From contig DASYRM010000164.1 of the NCBI GenBank assembly GCA_036004405.1, forward strand, positions 1 through 63,493: a stretch of DNA of 63,493 bases, in the 5' to 3' direction. This document shows, in pieces, positions 40,706 through 49,367 of the stretch. The notes below the pieces were generated by a model that saw only the letters and a program-made list of their open reading frames with translations, was not told the DNA's origin and ran no database searches. Position 1 is the first letter of the stretch. Each line of letters begins with the position of its first letter. This DNA is from DASYRM01 sp036004405. GTDB taxonomy: Bacteria; Acidobacteriota; Vicinamibacteria; Vicinamibacterales; UBA2999. Both the position numbers and the translations under genes were made by a program.

Positions 40706-42018
40706 ATGACGCCTCCTCCGCTCTCTACTTCCGATCCCGCGCACGCTGATCTCGTCCCATCGACGTCGATCGAGCAGCTCGGCGAAGCGATCGCCGACAT
40801 CGCCGCCGGCCTGCACGCCGCCACTTATCAGCTGCTCGTCCTGCTCCGAGAGTTCGACGCGCGAAGTGGCTGGAATAACGGCTTCATGTCGTGCGCCCAC
40901 TGGCTCAGCTGGCGCACCGGCATCGACATCGGCGTGGCGCGCGAAAAGGTGCGCGTCGCCCGAGCGCTGCCGGAGCTGCCGCTCCTGAGCGGTGCCCTGC
41001 AGCGCGGCGAGATCTCCTATGCCAAGGTGCGCGCGCTGACGCGAATCGCAACGCCGGCGACCGAGGAGAGACTCCTTGGGGTCGCCCATCACGGCACCGC
41101 GGCGCAGGTGGAGCGGCTGGTCCGAGCCTGGCGCGGTGTGACTGTCTTGAGGAAGCACGGAAACACCTCTCGCGTTCCGCCAGCACCTATGTTGACGAGG
41201 ACGGAATGGTCATCCTGCGCGCCCGGTTGACGCCCGAACAGGGCGCGGTGGTGCAGCGGGCGCTCGAGGCCGCTTCGGAACGCCTGTATCAGGACAGCCG
41301 CGAGGCGGCGGCGCCGGAGCGGATCGAAGAAGAGGTCACGTCCGCCCAGCGCCGCGCGGATGCCCTCGCATTGAGCGCCGAGTGCGCGCTCACCGCAGAC
41401 CTCGACCGCGGGACGGCTGGCGATCGCTATCAGGTCGTCCTCCATGTCGAAGCCACGTCGGCGGCAGCTTCAATCGAGTCTCAGACGGTACTGGAGCTCG
41501 CAGACGGCGGGATCGGCGTTTCCGCGGAAACGTCGCGGAGGCTCTCGTGCGACGCCTCCGTCGTGGTACTGCGCGAGCGCCGTGACGGTTCGGTCCTGGA
41601 TGTCGGCCGCAAGACGCGCGTCATTCCCGCCCCCATTCGACGCGCGCTGGCCGCCCGCGATGGCCGCTGCGTCTTTCCCGGCTGCACGGCCCGGCGTTGC
41701 GACGCCCATCACCTCGTCCACTGGGCCGACGGCGGTCGGACCGCGGTCAACAACCTCGTTCTGCTGTGCCGCCGTCACCACACGCTGGTGCATGACCGTG
41801 GCTTTCACGTCGAGCGGACCACCGAAGGACCGGTGGTGTTTCGACGACCGGACGGCCGACAGATCGAAGCGTCGCCGCAGATCACGTGGAGCGGCGGCCA
41901 GCGGCTGAGAGCGGACGTCAGCGGCCGATCGCTGCGCTGCTGGGACGGCACGCCGCTGAACCTGGCCTACGCGATCGACGTGCTTCACCCTCGGGCGAAC
42001 CCTTCGCCTAACTCCTGA
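40706..42018 (+). pseudogene. DUF222/HNH endonuclease gene, broken by a single-base frameshift
   Basis: The first frame (from ATG 40706) gives a DUF222 N-terminus (LLVLLREFDARSGWNN, HWLSWRTGIDIGVAREKVRV, LPLLSGALQRGEISYAKVRA) and runs out at 41230. The match continues in another frame (CDCLEEARKH, DGMVILRARLTPEQGAVV) to 42018, with a C-terminal HNH domain: CVFPGCTARRCDAHHLVHWADGG and NLVLLCRRHHTLVHDRGFHV. One extra C after about 41134 (CGC|GGTGTG) would restore a continuous protein of about 437 residues. So it is either a recent pseudogene or a sequence error. DUF222-HNH proteins are common, often multicopy, and sometimes act as homing- or phage-linked nucleases. Confidence 0.85.
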
Positions 42019-42199
42019 TGACGCGGCGATTGGCCCGCAGCAGCAGGAGCACTCCCAGCACGACGGCGATCCCGCCGTAGACCGCCCACCGGATCTGACC
42101 GGTCATGAAGCTGCCCGGCAGGATGTTGATCCCCTGCAGAAACCACACGGCGCCCATGAGCACCATGAGGACGCCAACGACGTTGAACACGATCTTCAT
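42008..42199 (-). CDS. Small two-helix membrane protein
   Basis: 63 residues from ATG 42199, preceded by a strong AGGAGG 5 bases upstream, which fixes the start. Two hydrophobic segments, about residues 4-24 (VFNVVGVLMVLMGAVWFLQG) and 38-54 (WAVYGGIAVVLGVLLLL), are followed by a basic tail (RANRRVIRS). No family is recognised. It overlaps the end of the convergent DUF222 gene by 11 bases. Confidence 0.75.
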   Translation of the reverse strand: MKIVFNVVGVLMVLMGAVWFLQGINILPGSFMTGQIRWAVYGGIAVVLGVLLLLRANRRVIRS

Positions 42200-42226
42200 C
42201 GGTTCCTCCTGCGCGACGCGCACGCC

Positions 42227-42289
42227 TAGACGTCTTGACCGCCCGGAATGTTGAATCTTGAGTCAAGTATTCCTCGGTCAAGACGTCTA
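42227..42289. repeat. Long inverted repeat with 14-base arms
   Basis: TAGACGTCTTGACC at 42227-42240 is exactly inverted at 42276-42289. The 35-base spacer contains a smaller dyad, CTTGAGTCAAG. It lies just upstream of the small membrane protein gene and downstream of the carboxylesterase gene. Confidence 0.75.
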
Positions 42290-42290
42290 C

Positions 42291-42350
42291 GCCCCGCCGG
42301 AGGCGGGGCAATTAGACACTGGCTCTAGCGAGGCGAAGCCTCGCTAGAGC
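42291..42350. repeat. Two GC-rich hairpins at the end of the carboxylesterase gene
   Basis: GCCCCGCC/GGCGGGGC with a 3-base loop is at 42291-42309. A perfect 13-base inverted repeat (GCTCTAGCGAGGC with loop GAA) is at 42322-42350. The second contains the carboxylesterase stop codon (TAG on the minus strand, 42344-42346). Both could terminate transcription, though no T-run follows. Confidence 0.75.
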
Positions 42351-43945
42351 TTCAGCACCCGTTCCATCGCCAGGCGCGGCCCGCGGTCGGGGTCCGGCTC
42401 CACGCGGCTGGCGGTGTTGAACAGCATGGTGTCGCGCCTGGCGGCGCTGTACGCCGGCCACTTCGGCAGGCCGGACACGTTCGGATCACCGGTTCGCGCG
42501 AACGCCACCCACGACGCGCTCACCTTCTCCGCCAGCCCGTAGGCCTCGGGCATCTTCGAGATGAGCGGGCCGGCGATGGCGATGTTGCTGAAGACGAACG
42601 GAATCTCCACCGTGTGCGGCGACCGCATGTGGCCGCCGCCTTCGGGCGTCTCCCAGTCGAAGCGATACAGGTACGCGGGCGCCGTGCCCTGCGCCGCCTT
42701 GCGCTTCGCGGTCTCGCGCGAATACGTCCCTCGCGGGTGATCGGTCGCGATCAGGATCCACAGGTCCCACGGCGTCGCCTCCGGATGCGCGGCGCGGAAC
42801 GCCGCGATCACGCGCTCGGTGTCCTCGCCCACGCGGCCGCGCGCGCGGGCCCGCAAACCAGCCTCGTCGAGTGCCAGCGTCTCCGGCGTCGGCCGGTCGT
42901 AGAGCGTCTCTTCGGTGCGCGCGTAGCCAATCATCAGCGGAATGCGGGCGGAGAGCGCCGGCGCACCGGGATCCCACGGATGGCCGGGAATCGCCTTGCC
43001 GTCCACGGTCGGCGAGTTGGCCGTCTGGCCGGGCTCGCGGATCGGCACCTTGGCCGAGATGGCGGCGTAGGCTTCGAGCAGGCGGGCCATCGGCATCTCC
43101 TGCAGCTGCCGCACCTGCCCTTTGCCGAGGCCGAGCTCGGCCATCAGCATGTCGGTGGTCTGCACGGCGTCCGCCTTCTCGGTGAGGCGCAGAACAGCGC
43201 CGCTTTCGATGATGGCGCGATGGAAGAGCCCCTTCGCCCCCGGCATCGCCATCAGCGTGGCCACCTTTCGACCGCCGCCGGACTGTCCGAAGATCGTCAC
43301 CAGGTTCGGATCGCCGCCGAACCGATCGATGTTGTCGCGCACCCACTCGAGCGCCGCGACGATGTCGAGCATGCCGGCCGCCCCCGACAGCGCGAAGTCG
43401 TGGCCGCCGGCCTCGCCGACATAGGTGTAGCCGAACACGTTCAGCCGGTGGTTGATCGTCACGACCACGACGTCGCCGGCACGCGCCAGATTGCTGCCTT
43501 CGAGAATCGCGTCCGAGCCGGTGCCGTACGAGAACCCGCCGCCGTGCAGCCACACCATCACGGGGCGACGGCCGCTGCCGACCGCCGGCGTGAACACGTT
43601 CAGCACCAGGCAGTCCTCGCCTTCGGCCGGAACGCCGCGGCGGGCGCGCCCGAGCGCCTGCGGCGCGGTGGGCCCGTAGGCGACGGCGTCGCGCACGTTG
43701 GTCCACGGCAGCGGCTTCACCGGCGGCATGAAGCGGTTCTTCCCGTTGGTCGGACCGCCGTAGGGAATGCCCTTGAAGACGTTGATGCCCGACTTGCTGG
43801 TGCCGCGTACGCGGCCGCACGCCGTGGGCGCGATGACGCCTTCGCCTTCGGCGGCGGCATCACCGATCCATTGCGTAGCATGGGCGACGGCGAGCCATGC
43901 CGCGGTCGTCCTGACGAAGGCTCTCCGGCTGGGGATGCGGGCCAT
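42344..43945 (-). CDS. Tat-exported carboxylesterase (type B)
   Basis: 533 residues. The N-terminus carries a Tat-like signal (PSRRAFVRTTAAWLAVA). Type-B carboxylesterase features are NVFKGIPYGG, EDCLVLNVFTPA, the oxyanion-hole loop VMVWLHGGGFSYGTG, the nucleophile elbow VTIFGQSGGGRKVATLM (Ser in GQSGG) and the His region MRSPHTVEIPFVF. The usual elbow is GESAGG; the GQSGGG form occurs in acidobacterial and other carboxylesterases. It would hydrolyse esters in the periplasm. Its last codon and stop fall in a perfect palindrome. Confidence 0.9.
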   Translation of the reverse strand: MARIPSRRAFVRTTAAWLAVAHATQWIGDAAAEGEGVIAPTACGRVRGTSKSGINVFKGIPYGGPTNGKNRFMPPVKPLPWTNVRDAVAYGPTAPQALGRARRGVPAEGEDCLVLNVFTPAVGSGRRPVMVWLHGGGFSYGTGSDAILEGSNLARAGDVVVVTINHRLNVFGYTYVGEAGGHDFALSGAAGMLDIVAALEWVRDNIDRFGGDPNLVTIFGQSGGGRKVATLMAMPGAKGLFHRAIIESGAVLRLTEKADAVQTTDMLMAELGLGKGQVRQLQEMPMARLLEAYAAISAKVPIREPGQTANSPTVDGKAIPGHPWDPGAPALSARIPLMIGYARTEETLYDRPTPETLALDEAGLRARARGRVGEDTERVIAAFRAAHPEATPWDLWILIATDHPRGTYSRETAKRKAAQGTAPAYLYRFDWETPEGGGHMRSPHTVEIPFVFSNIAIAGPLISKMPEAYGLAEKVSASWVAFARTGDPNVSGLPKWPAYSAARRDTMLFNTASRVEPDPDRGPRLAMERVLKL

Positions 43946-44015
43946 TCGACCTCCTCGCGCTGGGCGAGAGTGTAGTCCAACGGCCGGCCTGGGCCTACCC
44001 GGCGATCGGCGGCGC

Positions 44016-44855
44016 CTATTTGCCCCGCGAGCGGATCATCCGCTCGTAGGACTGCTCCCCCTCGAGGCAGAACTCGTCGACCAGTTCGGTATTGAGCTCG
44101 ATCAGCTGCGTGAGCTTCACCGTGAACGGCCTGGTGTAGGTCTTCGGGTCGTCGATCGTCACGTCGATCTCGAGCGTGCCGTAGTTCGGCCGCGTGATCC
44201 GCTCCACCATCTTCGCGGCGGCGCTCATCGGGCTGCCGGTCCCGTCGATCCACAGGTCGTCGCGGAACCCCTCGGTGCGCACCACGAGCGTGTCGCCCTC
44301 CCAGCGCGCAGTCGAATACCCCATCCAGCTCGGGTTCATGTCGACCGGCAGCGGGCGCCCGTCGACGTGAATCTGCCGATACATCGCGTTCACTTCGTAG
44401 AGGATGGCCAGCAGCTTCGGCGTGTGAATGAGCCGGCTCAGATGCGGCAGGTTCCAGTGTCTCGGCGGGTTGTCGGGCAGGCAGCGCACGTGCGGGTCGT
44501 CGCGGGCGTCATCTGCCTTCCGCTTCTCGTAAAGCGCCTTCGTCCACGGCTGATACGGCAGGCCGCCAGGCGTGTCGGCCCCGAGCTCGCGCGACAGCCG
44601 TGAGGCGCCGATCTCGCTGTCGCAGACGATGAACTCCCCCGTCCCGGGGACGCACGGGCGCCGGTTGCCCGCGTGCCAGATGCCCGAGAAATCCGGCTTG
44701 CCGTCGGACAGGCGCGGCGCTGGTGCCTTCAAGTTCGGCGTGCCGTCGGCGTTCCTTGGCACCCCCTGCGTGGGAATCTTGAGCCACTGGCCGAAGCCGA
44801 TGGCCGGCAGGGCCAACGCCGCCACCAGTACGCACCCGATCACAGCACCGCGCAT
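44016..44855 (-). CDS. Exported family-A protein (copy 3, tandem)
   Basis: 279 residues with a Sec signal (AVIGCVLVAALALPAIGFG). The blocks are QWLKIPTQGVPRNADGTPN, LKAPAPRLSDGKPDFSGIW, HVRCLPDNPPRHWNLPHL, LLAILYEVNAMYRQIHVDG, NPSWMGYSTARWEGD and TIDDPKTYTRPFTVKL. It is very similar along its whole length to the next upstream gene, indicating tandem duplication. It has several cysteines (RRPCVPG, CDSE, CLPD, CLEGE) that may form disulfides. Third gene of the TonB-receptor operon at 45725-48736. Confidence 0.85.
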   Translation of the reverse strand: MRGAVIGCVLVAALALPAIGFGQWLKIPTQGVPRNADGTPNLKAPAPRLSDGKPDFSGIWHAGNRRPCVPGTGEFIVCDSEIGASRLSRELGADTPGGLPYQPWTKALYEKRKADDARDDPHVRCLPDNPPRHWNLPHLSRLIHTPKLLAILYEVNAMYRQIHVDGRPLPVDMNPSWMGYSTARWEGDTLVVRTEGFRDDLWIDGTGSPMSAAAKMVERITRPNYGTLEIDVTIDDPKTYTRPFTVKLTQLIELNTELVDEFCLEGEQSYERMIRSRGK

Positions 44856-44876
44856 CTTGTCTTCACCCTGTGGTCG

Positions 44877-45719
44877 TTACTTCCCGCGCGACCGGATCAT
44901 CCGCTCGTAGGACTGTTCGCCTTCGGCGCAGATCTCGTCCACCAGCTCGGTATCCAGCTCGATCAGCTGCGTCAGCTTCACCGTGAACGGCCTGGTATAC
45001 GTCTTGGGATCGTCGATCGTGAGGTCGATGTTCAGCGTGCCGTAGTTCGGCCGCGTGATCCGCTCCACCATCTTGGCGGCGCTGCTCATCGGACTGCCGT
45101 GCATGTCGATCCACAGGTCGTCGCGGAAACCTTCGGTGCGCACGACGAGCGCGTCGCCTTCCCAGCGCGCGGTGGAATACCCCATCCAGCTCGGATTCAT
45201 GTCGGCCGGCAGCGGACGGCCGTCGATGTGAATCTGCCGGTACATCGCGTTCACCTCGTAGAGCAGCGCCAGCAGCTTCGGCGTGTGGATGGCACGCGAG
45301 AGGTGCGGCAGGGTCCAGTGCCGCGGCGGGTTGTCGGGCAGGCAGCGTACGTGAGGATCGTCGCGGCTGTCGTCGGCCGCCCGCTTCTTCGTGAGCTCGG
45401 CCGCCCACGGCTGATACGGCAACCCGCCAAGGAGATCGACGCCCAGGTCGAGCGCCGTTCGAGCGCCGCCGATCTCGCTCTCACACACGATGAAGTCGCC
45501 GCTGCCCGGCGTGCACGGGTTGCCATTGCCCGCGTGCCAGATGCCGGAGAAGTCCGGCTTGCCGTCCGGCAGGCGCGGCGCCGGCGCCTTCAGGTTCGGC
45601 GTGCCGTCGGGATTGCGCGGCACGCCCTGGGTTGGAAGCTTGAGCCACTGACCAAATCCAGCCGCCGCCGGCATCACGACGGCGGCTGTCAACATCACTG
45701 CAAGTACGGCTCCCCTCAT
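44877..45719 (-). CDS. Exported family-A protein (copy 4, tandem)
   Basis: 280 residues from ATG 45719, which is 5 bases after the TonB-receptor stop. The signal peptide is LAVMLTAAVVMPAAAGFG. It shares nearly every block with copy 3 downstream: GVPRNPDGTPNLKAPAPRL, NPCTPGSGDFIVCESE, HVRCLPDNPPRHWTLPHL, MYRQIHIDGRPLPADMNP, ARWEGDALVVRTEG and EQSYERMIRSRGK. The tight spacing suggests it is co-transcribed with the receptor and could bind or process the imported compound in the periplasm; that is inference. Confidence 0.85.
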   Translation of the reverse strand: MRGAVLAVMLTAAVVMPAAAGFGQWLKLPTQGVPRNPDGTPNLKAPAPRLPDGKPDFSGIWHAGNGNPCTPGSGDFIVCESEIGGARTALDLGVDLLGGLPYQPWAAELTKKRAADDSRDDPHVRCLPDNPPRHWTLPHLSRAIHTPKLLALLYEVNAMYRQIHIDGRPLPADMNPSWMGYSTARWEGDALVVRTEGFRDDLWIDMHGSPMSSAAKMVERITRPNYGTLNIDLTIDDPKTYTRPFTVKLTQLIELDTELVDEICAEGEQSYERMIRSRGK

Positions 45720-45724
45720 GCGGA

Positions 45725-48700
45725 CTAGAAGTCTATCTGAGCGCTGATCTTGAAGAGCCGCGGATCGAGGATCGCCGTCGGCACGAGCCACGACGCGAAC
45801 GCGGCGTTGACGCCCCGCACCGGGTTGCCGTTGGTGACGTTGTAGATGTCGAAGTTCGCCCGGAGCACGTTGCGTCCGTACTTGAACTCCTTGGTGAACC
45901 GCATGTCGAGCTCGCCCAAGCGCTCCCCATACATCGTCCCCGGCGTCACCAGGTTGATAGTGGTGTTGGCGCCGCCGCCCGACAGATTCCGTCCCAGCGA
46001 CGGCGCGATCACCGCGTTGGTCGCGATGTAGTTGGCCGCCACGAGCGGCCCCGGCAGGCTCTGGAACGTGGCCGCGACGCCGACGTCGACCTTCGGCACG
46101 TTGTAGGTGGTGAGGAGCTTGGCCTGGGTCAGGAAGGGCGTCACCACGTGGCACATGTCCGCGCTCTGCACCGTGCCGATCGTCGTCGTGACCGTCACGT
46201 CAGGATGCGTCTTCACGATCGCGCAGGTGTCCTGCGTGACCTTGCCGGTGCTGATGCCGCCGCGAAACACGATGTTGAGAAGGCGCGCGTTGGCGCTGAT
46301 GTCCACGCCGTTGAACACCTCGGTTTGCCCGCCGAAGTCGTCGGCCGCGGTCACGTAGTTGTCCACCTGGCCGAACTTGTTCTGGTTGACGTTGAACAGG
46401 CCGCCCAGCGTCCCGCCGCTGTTCGGCAGCCGCGAGTCCACCGGCACCGGGATCTTGTAGGAGGTGAAATCGCTCGGGGTCACGGCGCGGTTCTGCGTCA
46501 CCGTGAAGTTGCCGTAGGCGCGGCGGAAGTAGCCGACGTCCACGCCGAGTCCCTTCACCAGTTCCTGCTGCACGCTGACGGAGAACTCCCAGTTCTTCGG
46601 CCTGGCGTTCCATCCGGTGAGGATGGCCGGGTCGTAGGCCTGGCTTGGAATCGCCGAGCCGAAGCGGAGGTCGGAGATCTGCCCGCAGGTGTCGATGCTC
46701 CCGGTGGTGGCCGGGCTCTGCGCCAGCGGGTTGATCAGATCGCAGTCCGGCACGAAGTCGAGGTCCGTGTCGGTCCACGACCGCGTCACGCGTCCGACGA
46801 TCCGGTCGCGGGCCGGGACCCCCTGGGTCGGGTCGAGCGCGATCCCGTACTTGCCGATGTTCACCTTGATGGCCGTCTTCCCGTTGCCAAAGAGGTCGTA
46901 GGCACCGCCCACACGCGGCATGAAGTCCTGGAACTTGTAGAAGTCGCTCCTCGGAAGCGTGAAGTTCCGGTTCGGCACGAGCGGCCCGGGACCGAACGTG
47001 TATTCGTCCCAGCCGGTGTGCGCGTACTCGAACCGCAGGCCGGCATTGACCGTGAGCCGGTTGACGGTCCAGCGGTCCTGGACGAACGCCGCCAATTCGG
47101 CGCGCACGCCGCCCCGTATCCCGTCGTATTGGTTCTGGCGCTCGGTGATCTGGTTCGGGATGCCGTTGAGCATGCGGATGTTGTAGGCGTTGTTCAATTC
47201 CGGAGAGTTGTAGGTCTGCATCCCCCAGAAATCGCTGAAGCCGAACTTGAGCGCATGGCTACCGGTGACGTAGGAGAGCGAGCCCTTGATCTCTTTCGTG
47301 TCGTCCAACACCTGATCGTTGGCCGCGATGCCCGTGTCGTTCGTGTTCGACCTCCCCCGGTAGCGCAGGGTGCCGATGGACCCGATGCCCGGGATCACCT
47401 GGTTCTGCTCGACCACCCCGATCAGATTGCGATAGGCGCCGGCCGGGTTCGTGTCATAGAAGTTGAAGATGTCCTCGGCGTGGATGCCCATGCGAATGTC
47501 GAGGAGCATCTTGTTGTTGATCGGCGACGAGTAGCCGGCCGTCACGGTCCACAATCTGGGAAAGTCGTACTTCTGTTCCGACTCGGAGGACACGCCGCTC
47601 AGCGCGGCCAGCCAATAGCGCCAGCTGTTGTCGACGTAGAGGTTGAACTTGTTGCGGGGCGACGCCTGCCACGTCACGCGCGTATTGGCCGTGTTGCTCT
47701 TCAGGAAGCTGGACGTCTGATGGTCCAGGTCGGCCTCGTAGAGCCACTTGCTGAGGTCGCCGGCGTTCTTGTTCTCCCAGAGCTGCGAGATGTAGCCCTC
47801 GCTGCGCTGAAAGCGCGCGCTCGCGTAGAACCACAGCTTGTCCTTGGCAATGGGGCCGCCGGCCGACCCGTTGTAATCGAACAGGTTCTTCAGCCGGTTG
47901 GGCGCGCGCAGGCCCTGGTTCGCCAGTTCGGTCGTGTAGTTGCTGTTCTGGAAGCTCGAGTTCGTCTGCATGCCAAAGAACGAGCCCGAGAACCGGTTGC
48001 CGCCTTCCTTCGGAATGAAGTTGAAGAGCACGCCACCGGTGATCGCTTCCGCGTTGCCGGCGGCGTAATCGATCGTCATCTCCTGGCTCGAGCCGACGTC
48101 GACGACCGTGTTGGTCGAGTTGCCCTGGCCGGCCACGTTCCGCAGCGTCAGCCCGTCCACGCTCTGCCGCTGATCCGTGCCGCGACCGCCGTGGATGGAG
48201 ATCGCGCTCAGCGTCTGGTTGTTCTGGCCGCCGACGTCCTGCCCGCCCGCGACCATGCCGGGAATCAGCACGGCGAGCGCCGTTTGACCACGGCCGGCGG
48301 GAATCGCATCGATGATCTCCTTGCTCAGCACGCGCTGCAGCGAGCTGCTCTGCACGTCGACGACGGACGCCTGCCCCGACACCGTGATGGTCTCCTGCAC
48401 GGCTCCGAGCTTGAGCTCCGCTTCGACGGTGGCGGTGAACGAGCCCGTGAGCTCGACGCCGTCGCGCTTGAAGGTGTTGAACCCGGGAAGCGTGAACGTG
48501 ACCGAGTAGGTGCCGGGACGGAGATCGATGATGCGGTACTGGCCGGAGCCGTCGGTGATGACGGTCCGGACCTTTTCGATCAGCACGGGGCTCGCGGCCT
48601 CGACGGTCACACCCGGCAGGAAGGCACCGGTTCCGTCCTTCACGGCGCCGGTGATGGAGGCCTGCGCAAAGGCCAGCCCTGGCAGCAGGACTGCGCATGC

Positions 48701-48736
48701 GAGAACGATTGCGACGAACCTGGTCGATCGACCCAT
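45725..48736 (-). CDS. TonB-dependent receptor with carboxypeptidase-regulatory-like domain
   Basis: 1003 residues. ATG 48736 is preceded by AAGGAGA. Signal peptide FVAIVLACAVLLPGLAFAQ. The regulatory-like domain (about 25-105) has GTGAFLPGVTVEAASPVLIEKV and GQYRIIDLRPGTYSVTF. The plug (about 110-240) carries SIHGGRGTDQRQSVDGL, and the beta-barrel ends in LFKISAQIDF. It is similar in layout and N-terminal sequence to the receptor at 23009. It would import a large substrate across the outer membrane. Two family-A genes follow on the same strand, and a cupin gene lies just upstream. Confidence 0.92.
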   Translation of the reverse strand: MGRSTRFVAIVLACAVLLPGLAFAQASITGAVKDGTGAFLPGVTVEAASPVLIEKVRTVITDGSGQYRIIDLRPGTYSVTFTLPGFNTFKRDGVELTGSFTATVEAELKLGAVQETITVSGQASVVDVQSSSLQRVLSKEIIDAIPAGRGQTALAVLIPGMVAGGQDVGGQNNQTLSAISIHGGRGTDQRQSVDGLTLRNVAGQGNSTNTVVDVGSSQEMTIDYAAGNAEAITGGVLFNFIPKEGGNRFSGSFFGMQTNSSFQNSNYTTELANQGLRAPNRLKNLFDYNGSAGGPIAKDKLWFYASARFQRSEGYISQLWENKNAGDLSKWLYEADLDHQTSSFLKSNTANTRVTWQASPRNKFNLYVDNSWRYWLAALSGVSSESEQKYDFPRLWTVTAGYSSPINNKMLLDIRMGIHAEDIFNFYDTNPAGAYRNLIGVVEQNQVIPGIGSIGTLRYRGRSNTNDTGIAANDQVLDDTKEIKGSLSYVTGSHALKFGFSDFWGMQTYNSPELNNAYNIRMLNGIPNQITERQNQYDGIRGGVRAELAAFVQDRWTVNRLTVNAGLRFEYAHTGWDEYTFGPGPLVPNRNFTLPRSDFYKFQDFMPRVGGAYDLFGNGKTAIKVNIGKYGIALDPTQGVPARDRIVGRVTRSWTDTDLDFVPDCDLINPLAQSPATTGSIDTCGQISDLRFGSAIPSQAYDPAILTGWNARPKNWEFSVSVQQELVKGLGVDVGYFRRAYGNFTVTQNRAVTPSDFTSYKIPVPVDSRLPNSGGTLGGLFNVNQNKFGQVDNYVTAADDFGGQTEVFNGVDISANARLLNIVFRGGISTGKVTQDTCAIVKTHPDVTVTTTIGTVQSADMCHVVTPFLTQAKLLTTYNVPKVDVGVAATFQSLPGPLVAANYIATNAVIAPSLGRNLSGGGANTTINLVTPGTMYGERLGELDMRFTKEFKYGRNVLRANFDIYNVTNGNPVRGVNAAFASWLVPTAILDPRLFKISAQIDF

Positions 48737-48775
48737 ACAGTCTCCTTCGCGGACCGAGCCTCGAACCTTCTTCGA

Positions 48776-49159
48776 CTACTTCACCGGCGTCGTGGCCGGC
48801 TTGCCTTTCTCGATCACGTAGTTGGCGATCACGACCGCGGGGCCGCCAACCGCCTTGGCGTCGTGCACCTTCCCCGCCGGCACGTGAAACGCCTCGCCGG
48901 CCTTGTAGGTGGTGGACGCGCCGTCGATGACAATCTCCACGGATCCTTCGGCGACGTAGCTGATCTCGTCGCCCGGATGCGTGTGCAGCCCCGTGGCCCC
49001 GCCCGCGGGGAAATCCGCCCGCGCCGTCACCACCTCGCGTCCAGCGATCGAGAGATCCTTCTGCTGCAGCACCGTCCGTTTGATCTGCCCGATGGCGACC
49101 GACGCACCCAGCAGCACGACGATCCCGACAGTTCCCGCTACACGCATCGCTCTTTTCAT
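48776..49159 (-). CDS. Exported cupin-domain protein
   Basis: 127 residues with a signal peptide (MRVAGTVGIVVLLGASVAIG). A single cupin fold: GLHTHPGDEISYVAEGSVEI gives the first motif G(X)5HXH(X)3-4E(X)6G, with HTHPGDE ligands. AGEAFHVPAGKVHDAKAVG gives the second motif with its His. A metal site is therefore likely. It lies 39 bases upstream of the TonB receptor on the same strand and may be part of that operon. Confidence 0.88.
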   Translation of the reverse strand: MKRAMRVAGTVGIVVLLGASVAIGQIKRTVLQQKDLSIAGREVVTARADFPAGGATGLHTHPGDEISYVAEGSVEIVIDGASTTYKAGEAFHVPAGKVHDAKAVGGPAVVIANYVIEKGKPATTPVK

Positions 49160-49278
49160 CTGTATCTCCGGCTCAGCCTCGGGGAAGCGGGTGCCATTGT
49201 AGGGATTCGAGCCTGCAGACGCCCTCCCCAGTTTGGGTGGGTGACGGCCGCAGACCTCACCCGTTTGGGGGACTTGGA

Positions 49279-49367
49279 GCGTTCTACGTGAAGACGGCAG
49301 CCGGCTGGGGCTTCAAGAGCCGCACGGTGACCATGCCGTCACCGCCCGTCACGGCATCCGGCAGGTG
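49279..49367 (+). pseudogene. Remnant of a SnoaL-like gene (C-terminal motif only)
   Basis: Plus-strand codons read AFYVKTAAGWGFKSRTVT and then a short tail to a TGA at 49365-49367. This matches the VYVKTPAGWKFKSRTVI segment of the protein at 52607 and the start of the fragment at 58763. No start codon or upstream homology is present, and it overlaps the end of the tannase-like gene on the other strand. I read it as a decayed fragment. Confidence 0.6.

Noticed and set aside
41205..42018. The HNH half as a separate functional gene starting at an internal ATG (MVILRARLTPEQ)
   Set aside because: It would begin in the middle of the DUF222 domain, and the upstream frame matches the same domain up to the break. 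A frameshifted single gene explains both parts better.
46148..49291. A 1047-codon plus-strand frame opposite the TonB receptor
   Set aside because: Its composition (Arg/His/Val-rich) is that of antisense to a GC-rich gene. The opposite strand encodes a complete receptor with signal, plug and barrel. Only its last codons overlap the SnoaL-like remnant, in a different frame.
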